In this document: positions 25,200 to 34,050 of the stretch, piece by piece
How positions within the stretch are numbered: the first letter of the stretch is position 1
How the letters are laid out: each line of letters starts with the position of its first letter
From: Roseiarcus sp963742305
Lineage (GTDB): Bacteria > Pseudomonadota > Alphaproteobacteria > Rhizobiales > Beijerinckiaceae
Reading direction: 5' to 3'
Assembly: GCA_963742305.1 (NCBI GenBank)
Contig: CAVULN010000051.1
Span: 1 to 64,000, forward strand
Length of the DNA stretch: 64,000 bases
Notes under the pieces: generated by a model
What the model was told of the DNA's origin: nothing
The model's input: the letters and a program-made list of their open reading frames with translations, nothing else
The model's database searches: none
Position numbers and translations under genes: made by a program

Positions 25200-25913
25200 A
25201 TGAGCGAGGAAAGCACGGCGCGCGCCGCGATCGTCATGGGCGTGTCGGGCAGCGGCAAGACAACGGTTGCGGAGCTCATCGCCCAGCGGCTTGGCTGGCC
25301 CTTCATGGAGGGCGACCGGCTGCATCCAAAGGCCAATGTCGAGAAGATGCGACAGGGAATTCCGCTGACCGACGCGGACCGCGCCCCGTGGCTCGATCGA
25401 ATCGGCGAGGAGCTCAAGCTTTGGGCCGCCGAGGGACAGTCCGGGGTCATGACCTGCTCGGCGCTCAAGCGCGCCTATCGCGACCGCATCCGTTTCGCGC
25501 GGCCGGACGTTCGCTTCATTTATTTGAAAGGCTCGGAGGCGCTGATCGGGGCGCGCGTCGCCGCCCGCCAGCACGAATATATGCCGGCTTCCCTGCTCAG
25601 GAGCCAGTTCGAGGCGCTGGAGGAGCCGGCGCCGGACGAGCCGGGCGTCGTGACTGTCGACGCGGGCGAACCGCCCGAGGAAGAAGCCGCCGCCGCCATC
25701 GCCGGGCTCGGGCTTGCGGCCATGGGAGCGCTCCTAAAATCGATGCGGCCATGTGTAGGCCCGCTCGGGAGGGCGTTCGCTCGACGGGCGACGACGGGAC
25801 CAGCGGTCGCGTCTGCAGGGCGGCTGCTCCGGTGTTGCACGCCGCGTACGCGGCTCTATAAGTCCCGCCGACGTTTCGGGGCGCCGCCCCTCCTTTGTCA
25901 TGGCCGGCCATGA
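25200..25913 (+). CDS. gntK: Gluconokinase with abnormal C-terminal extension
   Basis: The first 175 residues are a complete GntK-type kinase: P-loop GVSGSGKT at residues 14-21, FMEGDRLHPKANVEKMRQGI, TCSALKRAYRDRIRF, and HEYMPASLLRSQFEALEEP. It makes 6-phosphogluconate from gluconate and ATP. The family normally ends near residue 180. Here the frame continues about 60 residues through DNA that looks intergenic, across an 18-bp palindrome, to a stop at 25911-25913. A one-base indel near 25735 that removed the natural stop (a TAA lies in another frame there) is the simplest explanation. It starts right after the PAP2 gene. Confidence 0.85.
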   Translation: MSEESTARAAIVMGVSGSGKTTVAELIAQRLGWPFMEGDRLHPKANVEKMRQGIPLTDADRAPWLDRIGEELKLWAAEGQSGVMTCSALKRAYRDRIRFARPDVRFIYLKGSEALIGARVAARQHEYMPASLLRSQFEALEEPAPDEPGVVTVDAGEPPEEEAAAAIAGLGLAAMGALLKSMRPCVGPLGRAFARRATTGPAVASAGRLLRCCTPRTRLYKSRRRFGAPPLLCHGRP

Positions 25914-25914
25914 C
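25897..25914. repeat. 18-bp perfect palindrome GTCATGGCC/GGCCATGAC
   Basis: A perfect inverted repeat without spacer between gntK and argG. A similar GTCATGGCC-type sequence occurs in the accB-accC gap (about 61260-61282). Sequences like this are part of short dispersed repeats in Hyphomicrobiales. It may also act as a hairpin at the end of gntK transcription, though no T-run follows. Confidence 0.6.
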
Positions 25915-25943
25915 GACCCAGTGTGCCGAGAGTCGCCAGAGCC

Positions 25944-27189
25944 ATGCCGAATCCCAGGAAGCAGCAAGTCAAGCGCGTCGTCCTCGCCTATTCGGGCGGG
26001 CTCGACACCTCGATCATCCTCAAGTGGCTTCAGACCGAATACGGCGCCGAGGTCATCACCTTCACCGCCGATCTCGGCCAGGGCGAGGAACTCGAGCCGG
26101 CGCGCAAGAAGGCGGAGCTCCTGGGCGTCAAGCCGCAGAATATCTTCATCGAGGACCTGCGCGAGGAATTCGTGCGCGACTTCGTGTTCCCGATGTTCCG
26201 CGCCAATGCTCTCTACGAGGGCCAATATCTGCTCGGCACCTCGATCGCGAGGCCGCTCATCGCCAAGCGGCTGGTCGAGATCGCCCATGAAACAGGCGCA
26301 GACGCGGTGTCCCACGGCTCGACCGGCAAGGGCAACGACCAGGTGCGCTACGAACTCTCGGCCTATGCGCTCGACCCCGACATCAAGATCATCGCGCCCT
26401 GGCGCGAATGGGCGTTCGCCTCCCGCACCCAGCTCCTCGCCTTCGCCGAGCAGCATCAGATCCCGATCGCCAAGGACAAGCGCGGCGACGCGCCGTTCTC
26501 GGTCGACGCCAACCTGCTGCACTGCTCCTCCGAGGGCAAGGTGCTCGAGGACCCGGCGGAAGAGACGCCCCACTACGTCTACTCGCGCACCGTCGATCCC
26601 GAGAACGCCCCCGACAAGCCGACCGTGATCGAGATCGCGTTCGAGAAGGGCGATCCGGTCGCGATCGACCGCAAGCGCATGAAGTCCCGCGACCTTGCTC
26701 GCCGCGCTCAACACATATGGCCACGACAACGGGATCGGCCGGCTCGATCTGGTCGAGAACCGATACGTCGGCATGAAGTCGCGCGGCATGTACGAGACGC
26801 CGGGCGGCACGATCCTGCTTGCGGCGCATCGCGCGATCGAATCGATCACGCTCGACCGCGGCGCCGCCCACCTTAAAGACGAGCTGATGCCCAAATACGC
26901 CGAGCTCATCTACAACGGCTTCTGGTTCTCGCCCGAGCGCGAGCTCCTGCAGGTTCTCATCGACAAGAGCCAGGAGATGGTCGAAGGGCGCGTGCGGCTC
27001 AAGCTCTACAAGGGCGGCGTGCATGTCATCGGCCGCAACTCTCGCCATTCGCTCTACGACCAGGACCTCGTCACCTTCGAGGAAGGCGCCGTCGCCTACG
27101 ACCACAACGACGCCTCGGGCTTCATCAAGCTCAACGCGCTGCGCCTGCGGACGCTCGCGAAGCGCAGGAAGAGGGCGATGGCGAAGTGA
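25944..27189 (+). CDS. argG: Argininosuccinate synthase (one frameshift)
   Basis: The N-terminus has the PP-loop AYSGGLDTS (residues 15-23). SHGSTGKGNDQVRYELSAYA binds citrulline/aspartate, and IIAPWREWAFASRTQLLAFA and DKRGDAPFSVDANLLHCSSE are type I ArgG segments. Near base 26693, after DRKRMKSRD, the frame shifts by one base and continues as LLAALNTYGHDNGIGRLDLV and FVGMKSRG-like sequence to a normal end at 27189. Corrected length is about 415 residues, close to the usual 400-445. The enzyme joins citrulline and aspartate in arginine synthesis and is normally essential for prototrophy, so the shift is probably a sequencing error. ATG 25944 is preferred over 25923 because conserved sequence begins there. 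Confidence 0.88.
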
Positions 27190-27246
27190 GCGGGCTCATC
27201 CGCGGCGGTTGACGGCCCGCCCGACATGCTTTGAAGCGGGCGCTCC

Positions 27247-28155
27247 TTACTTCAGCTTGACGCCCTTCGCCTTCGCCGCCGCCGCAACGAACTTCATCGT
27301 CTGCCCGAAAGCATTCTCGAGCGGCTGAGCCGTCTTCGGGTCGGAGATGTCCGCAAAGCGGGCGGCGATCGCCTCGGGCGTCCGTTCGCTCTCGTCGAGA
27401 TAGACGCCCGGCGTCTCGCCGATATGCGTCACCGCGAACACGCCGGCCCCTGCGCCAAGAATGACGCGCGAGGGCGCGTCCTCGCTCACGAGAAAGAGCA
27501 CGCCCGGCGTCACCGATTCGGGCGTCATCAATTCCGCCGCGACCGGGGTAAGGAGGCCCTCGGTCATACCCGTGCGCGCGGTCGGCGCGAGCACATTGAC
27601 GCGGATGTCGTGCTTCAAGCCCTCGAGATGGAGCACGTTCATGAGACCGATCATGCCCGCCTTCGCCGCGCCGTAGTTCGCCTGGCCGAAATTGCCGTAG
27701 ATGCCGGACGCCGACGAGGTGAGGACAATGCGTCCATAGTTGCGCTCGCGCATGCCGGCCCACACCGCCTTCGCGCAATTGGCCGAGCCGATCAGGTGCA
27801 CGCGCAGGACGAAGTCGAAATCCGCCATCTCCATTTTGGCGAAGGTCTTGTCGCGCAGGACGCCGGCGTTGTTGACGAGAATGTCGACGCGGCCCCATGT
27901 CCTTTCGGCGCGCGCCGCCATCGCGGAGACCTGATCGAAATCGGCGACGTCGGCCGGGTCGGCGATCGCGGTTCCGCCGGCTGCGCGGATCTCCTCCACG
28001 ACGCTCAGCGCATTGTCCGATGGGGCGCCGTTCCGGCCGAGATCGTTGACGACGACCTTCGCGCCGCGCGCGGCAAGCCCCAGGGCATGCGAACGTCCGA
28101 GGCCCGCGCCGGCGCCGGTGACAATGGCCACCCTGCCGTGAAACTGGATTGTCAT
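27247..28155 (-). CDS. SDR-family (3R)-hydroxyacyl-CoA dehydrogenase-like oxidoreductase
   Basis: 302 residues. It has cofactor motif TGAGAGLGRSHALGLAARGA, NNAGVLRDKTFAKM, catalytic Ser in LTSSASGIYGNFGQ, and the YGAAKAG triad segment near residue 162. The RDKTFAKMEMADFDFVLRVH sequence and the long C-terminus are typical of the SDR domain of peroxisomal multifunctional enzyme type 2. Its likely reaction is NAD-dependent oxidation of a 3-hydroxyacyl-CoA in fatty-acid breakdown. ATG 28155 is chosen since the fold starts right after it; an upstream ATG at 28176 lacks support. It converges on argG. Confidence 0.82.
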   Translation of the reverse strand: MTIQFHGRVAIVTGAGAGLGRSHALGLAARGAKVVVNDLGRNGAPSDNALSVVEEIRAAGGTAIADPADVADFDQVSAMAARAERTWGRVDILVNNAGVLRDKTFAKMEMADFDFVLRVHLIGSANCAKAVWAGMRERNYGRIVLTSSASGIYGNFGQANYGAAKAGMIGLMNVLHLEGLKHDIRVNVLAPTARTGMTEGLLTPVAAELMTPESVTPGVLFLVSEDAPSRVILGAGAGVFAVTHIGETPGVYLDESERTPEAIAARFADISDPKTAQPLENAFGQTMKFVAAAAKAKGVKLK

Positions 28156-28344
28156 GACGCTCCCTTGTGCGCGCATTGTTCCTTGGAGCCTCTTCTATAG
28201 CGGCTTCTCGCCGATACAATGTTGGCGGCCTGTCTTCATCGTCGCGGAGGCGAACGGCGATTGTCTGGAAGGATATTTTCGCGTCGCGAGAAAACTTGTG
28301 GCACATACGGGCTTTGACGATCTGAGACCGGATGTCGTTTACGA

Positions 28345-29301
28345 ATGACACGCGTTGTGTTCATGGGCACGCCCGAATTCGCCGTTCCAACGCTATTGGA
28401 AGTCGCGAAGAGCGGTCGTTCGGTTGTCGCTGTGTATACACGCGCGCCAAGTCGGGGCGGCCGTCGAGGGCTGGAGATAACGACAACTCCAGTTCATTCG
28501 GCGGCGGATTCCCTCGGTATCCCGGTCTTCACGCCAGCGTCCTTGCGGGACCTCGAATCTCAGAAAATCTTCAACAGTTTGGCGGCGGACGTCGCGATTG
28601 TCGCCGCTTATGGATTGATATTGCCCACCGCCATCCTCGAAGCGCCAAGGCTGGGGTGCCTGAACCTGCACGCTTCATTGCTGCCCCGCTGGCGCGGCGC
28701 CGCGCCAATCCAGCGGGCGATCATGGCCGGCAACTCGCAAACCGGCATTGACGTCATGCGCATGGAGGCCGGTCTCGACACGGGGCCGATCGCGATGCGG
28801 GAAATCATTCCGATCCATCCTGACGAGACGGCCGGCGACCTGACACGTCGTCTTTCGGCAATCGCCGCCCAGCTGTCCGTGAGGGCCTTGCAGTCGATTG
28901 AGGCGGGTCTCCTGGAGTTTCGCGAGCAATCGGCCGAAGGTGTTTGCTACGCACGCAAGATCAGGAAGGGCGAGGCCGAGATTGATTGGACGAACAGCGC
29001 GGAGGCTGTTCGCAACCAGATCCATGGGCTGTCGCCCGCGCCAGGCGCCCTGTCCAAGATCCTGATCGGAACTCGGGAGGAAAGCATCAAATGTCTTCGC
29101 GTCGAGGTGACGACGGGGGCCGGGTCGCCCGGCACGCTCCTCTCGGAAGATATGAGCGTCGCGTGCGGGACCGGCGCCGTGCGGATCCTTCAGGCGCAAC
29201 GCTCGGGCAGAATTGCGATGAGCGGTAGCGAATTGATGCGGGGCGCGAAGCTCGCTCCGGGAGCGATCTTCAGGCAGGCTGCGCCGTCATCCGCTCCCTG
29301 A
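28345..29301 (+). CDS. fmt: Methionyl-tRNA formyltransferase
   Basis: 318 residues. RVVFMGTPEFAVPTLLEVAK is the N-terminus, and LNLHASLLPRWRGAAPIQRA holds catalytic Asn and His (about residue 112). TGIDVMRMEAGLDTGPIAMR holds catalytic Asp, and a C-terminal OB-like domain follows. It formylates initiator Met-tRNA with 10-formyl-tetrahydrofolate. It is not next to def or truA, which is the usual alphaproteobacterial order, so it may be a displaced or second copy. Codon use is less GC-biased at the 5' end than in neighbours. The upstream gap of 190 bases is AT-rich and should hold the promoter. Confidence 0.85.
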   Translation: MTRVVFMGTPEFAVPTLLEVAKSGRSVVAVYTRAPSRGGRRGLEITTTPVHSAADSLGIPVFTPASLRDLESQKIFNSLAADVAIVAAYGLILPTAILEAPRLGCLNLHASLLPRWRGAAPIQRAIMAGNSQTGIDVMRMEAGLDTGPIAMREIIPIHPDETAGDLTRRLSAIAAQLSVRALQSIEAGLLEFREQSAEGVCYARKIRKGEAEIDWTNSAEAVRNQIHGLSPAPGALSKILIGTREESIKCLRVEVTTGAGSPGTLLSEDMSVACGTGAVRILQAQRSGRIAMSGSELMRGAKLAPGAIFRQAAPSSAP

Positions 29302-29446
29302 TCTTGCTCAGCTCAAGCCCGAAGTCCTTGGCCAGCCCACTCAAGCGGTCGACAGCTTGACGGCGCCGAGGGGCCGGGCGGCTGCGCCGGTTCTAGAGAC
29401 CGGAGCGAAAGCGCGCGGACGCATCACAGCGCCCGCCTCCCGCCGC

Positions 29447-30220
29447 TCAAGCCTTGACCGCGACGATGAACAGCCGAGGGTAGGCGAACAGGATCCGCCC
29501 GTCGGGCTGAACGGGATAGGCGTCCTTGAGACCGTTGCGATAGCGGGCGAGAAACTCGCAGCGCTCTTCGTCCGTGAGCCGCTCGAGGAACGGTTGCAGG
29601 GTCGAGCCGGCGAACCAGTCGGCGATGCTCTGGACCCCGTCGAGCGGGTGAACGTAGGTCGTCATCCAGATGTCGACCTGCGAGGCGGCGGGCTTGAGCC
29701 AGTCGTAATAGTCGCCGTAGTCGGCGATGAGGGGCTGGGTCTTGGCGACCGGCACGAGGCGCGACGACCAGGGGCCTTCGGCGGCGGCCATGCGCATCAG
29801 CGCATGCGAGGCTTCGCGCGCCGTATTGGGGATTTGCGCCGCGAGCGCCCCGCCCGGCGCAAGATACGACATCAGGCGCGGGAAAAGCCGGTCGTGATCG
29901 GGCAGGAATTGCAGCGCGGCGTTGGCGAAGATGAGGTCCGGTTTGTCCGGAGGCGTCCAGTCGGCGATGTCCCGCTTGATGAAGCGAGCCTTGGGCGTCC
30001 GCACGCGCGCGTGCGCAAGCATCGCATCGGAGGTGTCGAGACCGACGACCTGCGCCTGCGGAAAGCGATCGAGCAGCAGTTCAGCGCTCGCGCCATGTCC
30101 GCAGCCCAGATCGTAGACGAGGCGCGCGGAGGCGAGCGGCGCCCGCGCAAGCAGATCGCGCGCCGCGCGCATCCGCTCGGCCTCGAATTTCGAGTAGAGA
30201 ATCGGGTTCCAGTCGCTCAT
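29447..30220 (-). CDS. tam: Trans-aconitate 2-methyltransferase
   Basis: 257 residues: MSDWNPILYSKFEAERMRAA is the Tam start, VYDLGCGHGASAELLLDRFP binds S-adenosylmethionine, and DLIFANAALQFLPDH, FAGSTLQPFLERL and LFAYPRLFIVAVKA follow the family to its end. It methylates trans-aconitate, which relieves inhibition of aconitase. ATG 30220 is chosen; ATG 30226 lies two codons upstream. Frames continuing upstream to 31108 are chance extensions across other genes. It lies 3' of a YeeE/YedE pair on the same strand with a 71-base gap. Confidence 0.88.
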   Translation of the reverse strand: MSDWNPILYSKFEAERMRAARDLLARAPLASARLVYDLGCGHGASAELLLDRFPQAQVVGLDTSDAMLAHARVRTPKARFIKRDIADWTPPDKPDLIFANAALQFLPDHDRLFPRLMSYLAPGGALAAQIPNTAREASHALMRMAAAEGPWSSRLVPVAKTQPLIADYGDYYDWLKPAASQVDIWMTTYVHPLDGVQSIADWFAGSTLQPFLERLTDEERCEFLARYRNGLKDAYPVQPDGRILFAYPRLFIVAVKA

Positions 30221-30291
30221 CAGCATGGGATTGGCCGGCGCCTTAAGGGAACGCGCTTCGTCGTCGCATGATGAAGCGCTGAACTCGACGA

Positions 30292-30741
30292 TCAACCGTC
30301 GAGGGAAGCCTCCGCCAAGGGCGCCGGGGCGGGGAAGCTCGCAAGCCCGCGGGAGAGCGCCATCCCGCCGATCATCGCCACGACGAACAGCGCGGCGCGT
30401 CCGTCGAGGAAGCCGAGGTCGGCGATGGCCGGCCCTGGACACAAGCCGACGAGACCCCAGCCGGCCCCGAAGATGAGCGAGCCCAGGATGAGACGCGCGT
30501 CGAGAGCGCTCGCGCGCGGCAAATGGAAGGGCTCGCCGGAGAGGCTCGTGCGCCCCCTGGCCGCGAGCCGGAAGCCGGCGAAGGCGACGACCGCCGCTCC
30601 GCCCATGACGAAGGCAAGAGAGGGATCCCAGGCGCCCGCAAGATCGAGGAAGGCGAGAATCTTGCGGGGATCGGTCATGCCGGAGACGAGGAGGCCCGTT
30701 CCGAACAGGAGCCCGGCCAGGAAGGGAGAGAGGCGTTTCAT
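30292..30741 (-). CDS. YeeE/YedE-type membrane protein, second half (PmpB-like)
   Basis: 149 residues with four hydrophobic segments. It begins MKRLSPFLAGLLFGTGLLVS and contains GSLIFGAGWGLVGLCPGPAI, the CPGPA motif of the C-terminal half of sulfur-transport YeeE/YedE proteins (DUF6691). The conserved Cys probably handles sulfur. It works with the gene just upstream (gap of 9 bases), each supplying half of a pseudo-symmetric transporter at the inner membrane. The likely cargo is thiosulfate or another sulfur compound, but this is inferred from family only. Confidence 0.82.
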   Translation of the reverse strand: MKRLSPFLAGLLFGTGLLVSGMTDPRKILAFLDLAGAWDPSLAFVMGGAAVVAFAGFRLAARGRTSLSGEPFHLPRASALDARLILGSLIFGAGWGLVGLCPGPAIADLGFLDGRAALFVVAMIGGMALSRGLASFPAPAPLAEASLDG

Positions 30742-30750
30742 CGGGAGGCC

Positions 30751-31182
30751 CTAACCGGCGATATGACGGACAACGAACACGGTGAGAAAGCCGGACGCCA
30801 TGAACGCAACCGTGGCGGCGGGCGAGCGGGGCGAGAGTCGCGCAAGGCCGCAGACGCCGTGACCGGTGGTGCAGCCAGCGCCGAGGCGGGTCCCGAACCC
30901 GACCAGCAAGCCTCCGGCGACGACGGTCGCGGCGCCGGCCTCGATCGTCGGCGGCGGCGCGTGGAGCAGCAGTCGGCCGAGGAGAGGCGCGGCGACTACG
31001 CCCGCCAGAAGCGCCGCGCGCCAGCCCCAGTCGCCCTCGCGCGGCGGAACAAGGCCGCTGAGCACGCCCGAGGCTCCGAGGACGCGCCCATCGGCGAGGA
31101 TGAGCCACGCGGCCGCCAGTCCGATGAGCAAGCCGCCGGCGAAGGCCGAAACGGGCGTGAAATGCGCCCAGTCGATTGTCAT
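30751..31182 (-). CDS. YeeE/YedE-type membrane protein, first half (PmpA-like)
   Basis: 143 residues with about four membrane helices. GTRLGAGCTTGHGVCGLARL followed by SPRS is the signature of YeeE/YedE sulfur transporters, with the conserved Cys of GCTTGHGVCG. It pairs with the gene downstream. The ATG at 31182 has GAGGA about 8 bases upstream; a TTG two codons earlier is less likely. The 275-base region upstream is AT-rich and carries an inverted repeat (31219-31278). BigR-type ArsR regulators often sit next to such pairs; none is seen here. Confidence 0.82.
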   Translation of the reverse strand: MTIDWAHFTPVSAFAGGLLIGLAAAWLILADGRVLGASGVLSGLVPPREGDWGWRAALLAGVVAAPLLGRLLLHAPPPTIEAGAATVVAGGLLVGFGTRLGAGCTTGHGVCGLARLSPRSPAATVAFMASGFLTVFVVRHIAG

Positions 31183-31218
31183 GCGCAAGTCCTCGGCGCT
31201 TGCCTTAAATCATGAATA

Positions 31219-31278
31219 GTTTACTCACTTTATAGATTTTGAAGACAGAAAATCAATACAAATGTACAAAGTGTAAAC
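31219..31278. promoter_or_regulatory. Imperfect inverted repeat in AT-rich divergent promoter region
   Basis: GTTTACTCACTTT (31219-31231) and AAAGTGTAAAC (31268-31278) are inverted copies, with one extra base in the left arm, around a very AT-rich core. They lie between the divergent YeeE-like and Tad-like genes. An operator or bidirectional promoter is plausible. Confidence 0.4.
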
Positions 31279-31463
31279 CTGTCTCCTGGAATCGGCCCCA
31301 GCGGCGGTCTCGCACTTCCTCTCAATGCTGCGCTTTACCATTTTCCTCAATCAATTCGATAATTTTCGCGTCCTACACTCCGAAACGGATGAGCGGGCTC
31401 CGGCCCTGGGGGCCGCGCCGCCCTCGCTGGGCCGCTCACCGGCTTGGGTTGAGGAGAGTGTTG

Positions 31464-31946
31464 ATGTCTGGTCCGGCATCCGCGGTTCGCCGGTTTTCGC
31501 GGCCGTACGGCTGCTCGCATGGTGAAGGAGGCGGGGCAGTGGTCGCCTGCGCCGCGGCGGCGCCGTTGGTTTTGCTCGCGCTCGCGGTCGGCGCCGACTG
31601 TGCGAGCGTGTCGCGGTTCAGGACCCGGGTCCAGTTCGCCGCCGACGCTGCTTCGCTTGCGGCGGCCGAGGCGATCGCGCGCCATCCCGGCCCCGCCGGC
31701 GGCGTCGACGCGCTCGCCGCTCATGTCGCCGAGGCCGTTTTCACAAACCGCGCTCCGCGCGGCGCCGCAGGCGCGCCGGCCGTCGCGGCGAAGAGCCGCG
31801 CCGCCGTCGCGATGGCGACCGTCGCTTACGCGGGCGTCGCGCCGAGCAATTTCGGCGCGGCCCTCGGCTATGACGCGATCAGCGTCAGCGCGTCGGCGAT
31901 CTCGCCCGCCCGCCTCGCCAATTCCGGGTTGACGGCCGCGCGCTAA
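31464..31946 (+). CDS. TadE/TadG-like pseudopilin-type membrane protein
   Basis: 160 residues. A hydrophobic segment (VVACAAAAPLVLLALAVGAD) follows a short basic N-terminus, then CASVSRFRTRVQFAADAASL AAAEA-type sequence. This is the layout of TadE/TadG-like Flp pilus assembly proteins: one N-terminal helix, then a repetitive Ala-rich periplasmic part. No other tad genes are near, so it may be an orphan. TGAGGAGAG lies 5 bases before the ATG. The assignment rests mainly on the helix and the AADAASLAAA segment. Confidence 0.6.
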   Translation: MSGPASAVRRFSRPYGCSHGEGGGAVVACAAAAPLVLLALAVGADCASVSRFRTRVQFAADAASLAAAEAIARHPGPAGGVDALAAHVAEAVFTNRAPRGAAGAPAVAAKSRAAVAMATVAYAGVAPSNFGAALGYDAISVSASAISPARLANSGLTAAR

Positions 31947-32041
31947 AACCGCTTCGGTTCGGCGTCAGCGCCAAGCCGGTCATCGACCGGAGGCCCGGCT
32001 GTCCGCCGGCCTGGCCGCTGGCTTGAGCCCCGGGAGCGCGC

Positions 32042-32458
32042 ATGATGGGCCATATCGATCCGACCAGGGAAGCTTTCGCCGCCTTTCGCGCCGACGACCG
32101 GCCCGGCCCGATCCATATGCTCAACCTGGTCAGGCTGCGCGACCGCGCGGCCTATCCGGACGGGCGCGAATCGACCGGCGCCGAAGCCTATGCGGCCTAC
32201 GGGCGAGAGAGCGAGCCAGTCTTCTCGCGCCTCGGCGGCTCGATCGTCTGGCGCGGGCGGTTCGAGCAGACGCTCATCGGACCGTCCGGGGAGCGCTGGG
32301 ATCGCTGCTTCATCGCCATGTACCCGAGCGTCGCGGCTTTCGTCGCCATGATCCGCGATCCTGTCTACCGCGAGGCGGTCAAGCATCGGCAGGCGGCGGT
32401 GGAGGATTCGCGACTCATCCGGCTTCAGCCCGGCGAGGGGGGCGCCGGGTTCGGCTGA
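32042..32458 (+). CDS. DUF1330-family protein
   Basis: 138 residues of a dimeric alpha/beta barrel (ferredoxin-like) fold: GPIHMLNLVRLRDRAAYPDG, GAEAYAAYGRESEPVFSRLG and MYPSVAAFVAMIRDPVYREA. Small soluble proteins of this kind bind or modify small aromatic or oxidised compounds, but DUF1330 members have no agreed function. GGGAG precedes the start. It is followed 58 bases later by a small membrane-protein gene on the same strand. Confidence 0.78.
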   Translation: MMGHIDPTREAFAAFRADDRPGPIHMLNLVRLRDRAAYPDGRESTGAEAYAAYGRESEPVFSRLGGSIVWRGRFEQTLIGPSGERWDRCFIAMYPSVAAFVAMIRDPVYREAVKHRQAAVEDSRLIRLQPGEGGAGFG

Positions 32459-32516
32459 ACGCACTTGCGCCTCGCGGCCTTGCCGCAGGTCCGGCCCTCG
32501 ATTAGACCCGAAATCC

Positions 32517-32744
32517 ATGAGCAAGGTCGTGCCGTTTGTCGCTGGCGTTCTCGGCGTCGTGTTCCTGGCGCTCGCGGCCGTGTACTGGCTGACCCCCGCG
32601 GGCGGCCTGCCCCATTTCCTGCCAGGCTTTGAAGCGGAGTCCGATCACGTCCACCTCACGCACGCGCTCGCTGCGCTGATCATCGCGCTCGCCCTGTTTG
32701 CCGCGGCCATCATCTGGTTCCAGCTCACCGCCGAGGATTACTGA
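32517..32744 (+). CDS. Small two-helix membrane protein, uncharacterised
   Basis: 75 residues with two clear membrane spans (VVPFVAGVLGVVFLALAAVY and HALAALIIALALFAAAIIWF) linked by LTPAGGLPHFLPGFEAESDH. I recognise the pattern as a common small hypothetical membrane protein of proteobacteria, without a known function. It is probably co-transcribed with the DUF1330 gene upstream. Confidence 0.65.
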   Translation: MSKVVPFVAGVLGVVFLALAAVYWLTPAGGLPHFLPGFEAESDHVHLTHALAALIIALALFAAAIIWFQLTAEDY

Positions 32745-32892
32745 TTGGCCCGCGAGCCGCCGCAAGCGGTCGCGCGAGCGCCTATCCGGCGCGGGCCCGC
32801 GACCGCGTGTCGCCAAATCCTCGTGATCCGTGCGCAATGAGATGCGCCGGATCGGACATGCCAGAGGGCGGGGAACGCGCCCCCGCGCCGCG

Positions 32893-33858
32893 TCAGGCAC
32901 GCTCGCTCGGTTCCGGAAACTTCCACGCGCCGCTCAGAATGGCGTCGCGCGGCCGATAGAGGCGCACGAGATAGTTCCACCCCGGCGTGATCGGCAGACA
33001 GTTTGAAATCTTGCCGTCACAGCCGCCGAACTGGACGGCGACCCGGCCGTCGACGCTCTTCTTGGCGGTGATGGAGTTGAGCGTATGGGCGTTCTGCGGG
33101 TTGGGCTCGAAATAGCCCTTCGCGTTGTAGACGCTGATCGACCAGAACCCGTCGACCGGAACGTCCTTGACATCGAGTGTGTAAAACGTCGTCCCGTCGT
33201 TTTTCTCCGGCGTAAAGTTCAGGTAGAGCGCGTCCTTCTCCGGGTTGCCGCCCCAGGCTGAGGCGGATCCGATCAGATGGCGGACGGGATCGACCTCACC
33301 CTTCGGCCCGAACATGCCCTTGGTGTCGGGGAGGCCGGACGCCAGCGCCAGCAGCGCGTCGCGGGTTGTCTTCTGACTGCCCGCGTCCCAGCGAGGAACC
33401 TCGAACTCGCCCGGCCCACTGGGTTGGCTTACCTTGATCGCGTCTTGCAGGGCATGGACAGTCTCGACATCTTTCGGGTCGTTGGGATCGACCAGGATGC
33501 GGACCGCCACGATCGCATAGCGCGTGCCGATCTCGGTCTTGGCGAGCGTATGATCGCCAGATTTGTAGATGACCTCGTGTGTATAATGGTCCTCGTCGAT
33601 CACCTGCATCGACATGAAACGCCCGCCAGCGTCCGGCAGCGTGAGGGTCACCGGGCCGGCGTCGAGGTCGAACACCGCGCCCGAATAGAGGGTGTCGCGG
33701 TTCATGCGGATGACGATCTGATGATCGATCGGCGTGGGCTCGCGGTTGTGGAAGAACTTGCCGAAGCCGCCGTCCTTGACGACCCCGCCGAAATAAAGAT
33801 CGCTTTCAGCGCGCGCGAAATTGTCCGCTGTCACCAGAATTGTGGAACTTGACGCCAT
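32893..33858 (-). CDS. DUF1254/DUF1214-domain protein
   Basis: 321 residues. VTADNFARAESDLYFGGVVK, GKFFHNREPTPIDHQIVIRM, NRDTLYSGAVFDLDAGPVTL and DGFWSISVYNAKGYFEPNPQ cover the DUF1254 start and the DUF1214 C-terminus that ends in a two-layer beta-sandwich. The function of the family is unknown. The ATG at 33858 has GAGGAGGA upstream. The same frame stays open further upstream, where a separate DUF1254 remnant lies. No signal peptide is apparent in this version. Confidence 0.82.
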   Translation of the reverse strand: MASSSTILVTADNFARAESDLYFGGVVKDGGFGKFFHNREPTPIDHQIVIRMNRDTLYSGAVFDLDAGPVTLTLPDAGGRFMSMQVIDEDHYTHEVIYKSGDHTLAKTEIGTRYAIVAVRILVDPNDPKDVETVHALQDAIKVSQPSGPGEFEVPRWDAGSQKTTRDALLALASGLPDTKGMFGPKGEVDPVRHLIGSASAWGGNPEKDALYLNFTPEKNDGTTFYTLDVKDVPVDGFWSISVYNAKGYFEPNPQNAHTLNSITAKKSVDGRVAVQFGGCDGKISNCLPITPGWNYLVRLYRPRDAILSGAWKFPEPSERA

Positions 33859-34050
33859 TGCGCGTCCTCCTCGTGTGTCGTCCAGGATTCCCCGTGGCGC
33901 CGCGACCGAGACGCCGGAAAACCCATCCATGAAGCTCTGCACGCCACGGCTCAGGGCGAGATCATCGGAGACCTTGTCGACCGTGTCCGCTGTCGGAATT
34001 CCACCGCGGAGCTGAAACGCGCCGAGCGAGGCCGCGAGCTTGTCGGGCGT
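33859..34050 (-). pseudogene. N-terminal remnant of a second DUF1254 gene
   Basis: In the frame continuous with the DUF1254 gene, the residues AFQLRGGIPTADTVDKVSDD and LALSRGVQSFMDGFSGVSVA match the start of other DUF1254 proteins (pattern RGGxPTxETxxKxYDxLDxxRxxQ). Similarity stops after VSVA, and the next ribosome site and ATG belong to the intact gene. It is probably what is left of an adjacent paralogue. Confidence 0.5.

Noticed and set aside
29302..29446. Amphipathic minus-strand peptide (SGLAKDFGLELSKIRERM) between fmt and tam
   Set aside because: No start codon with a ribosome site and no family; may be chance.
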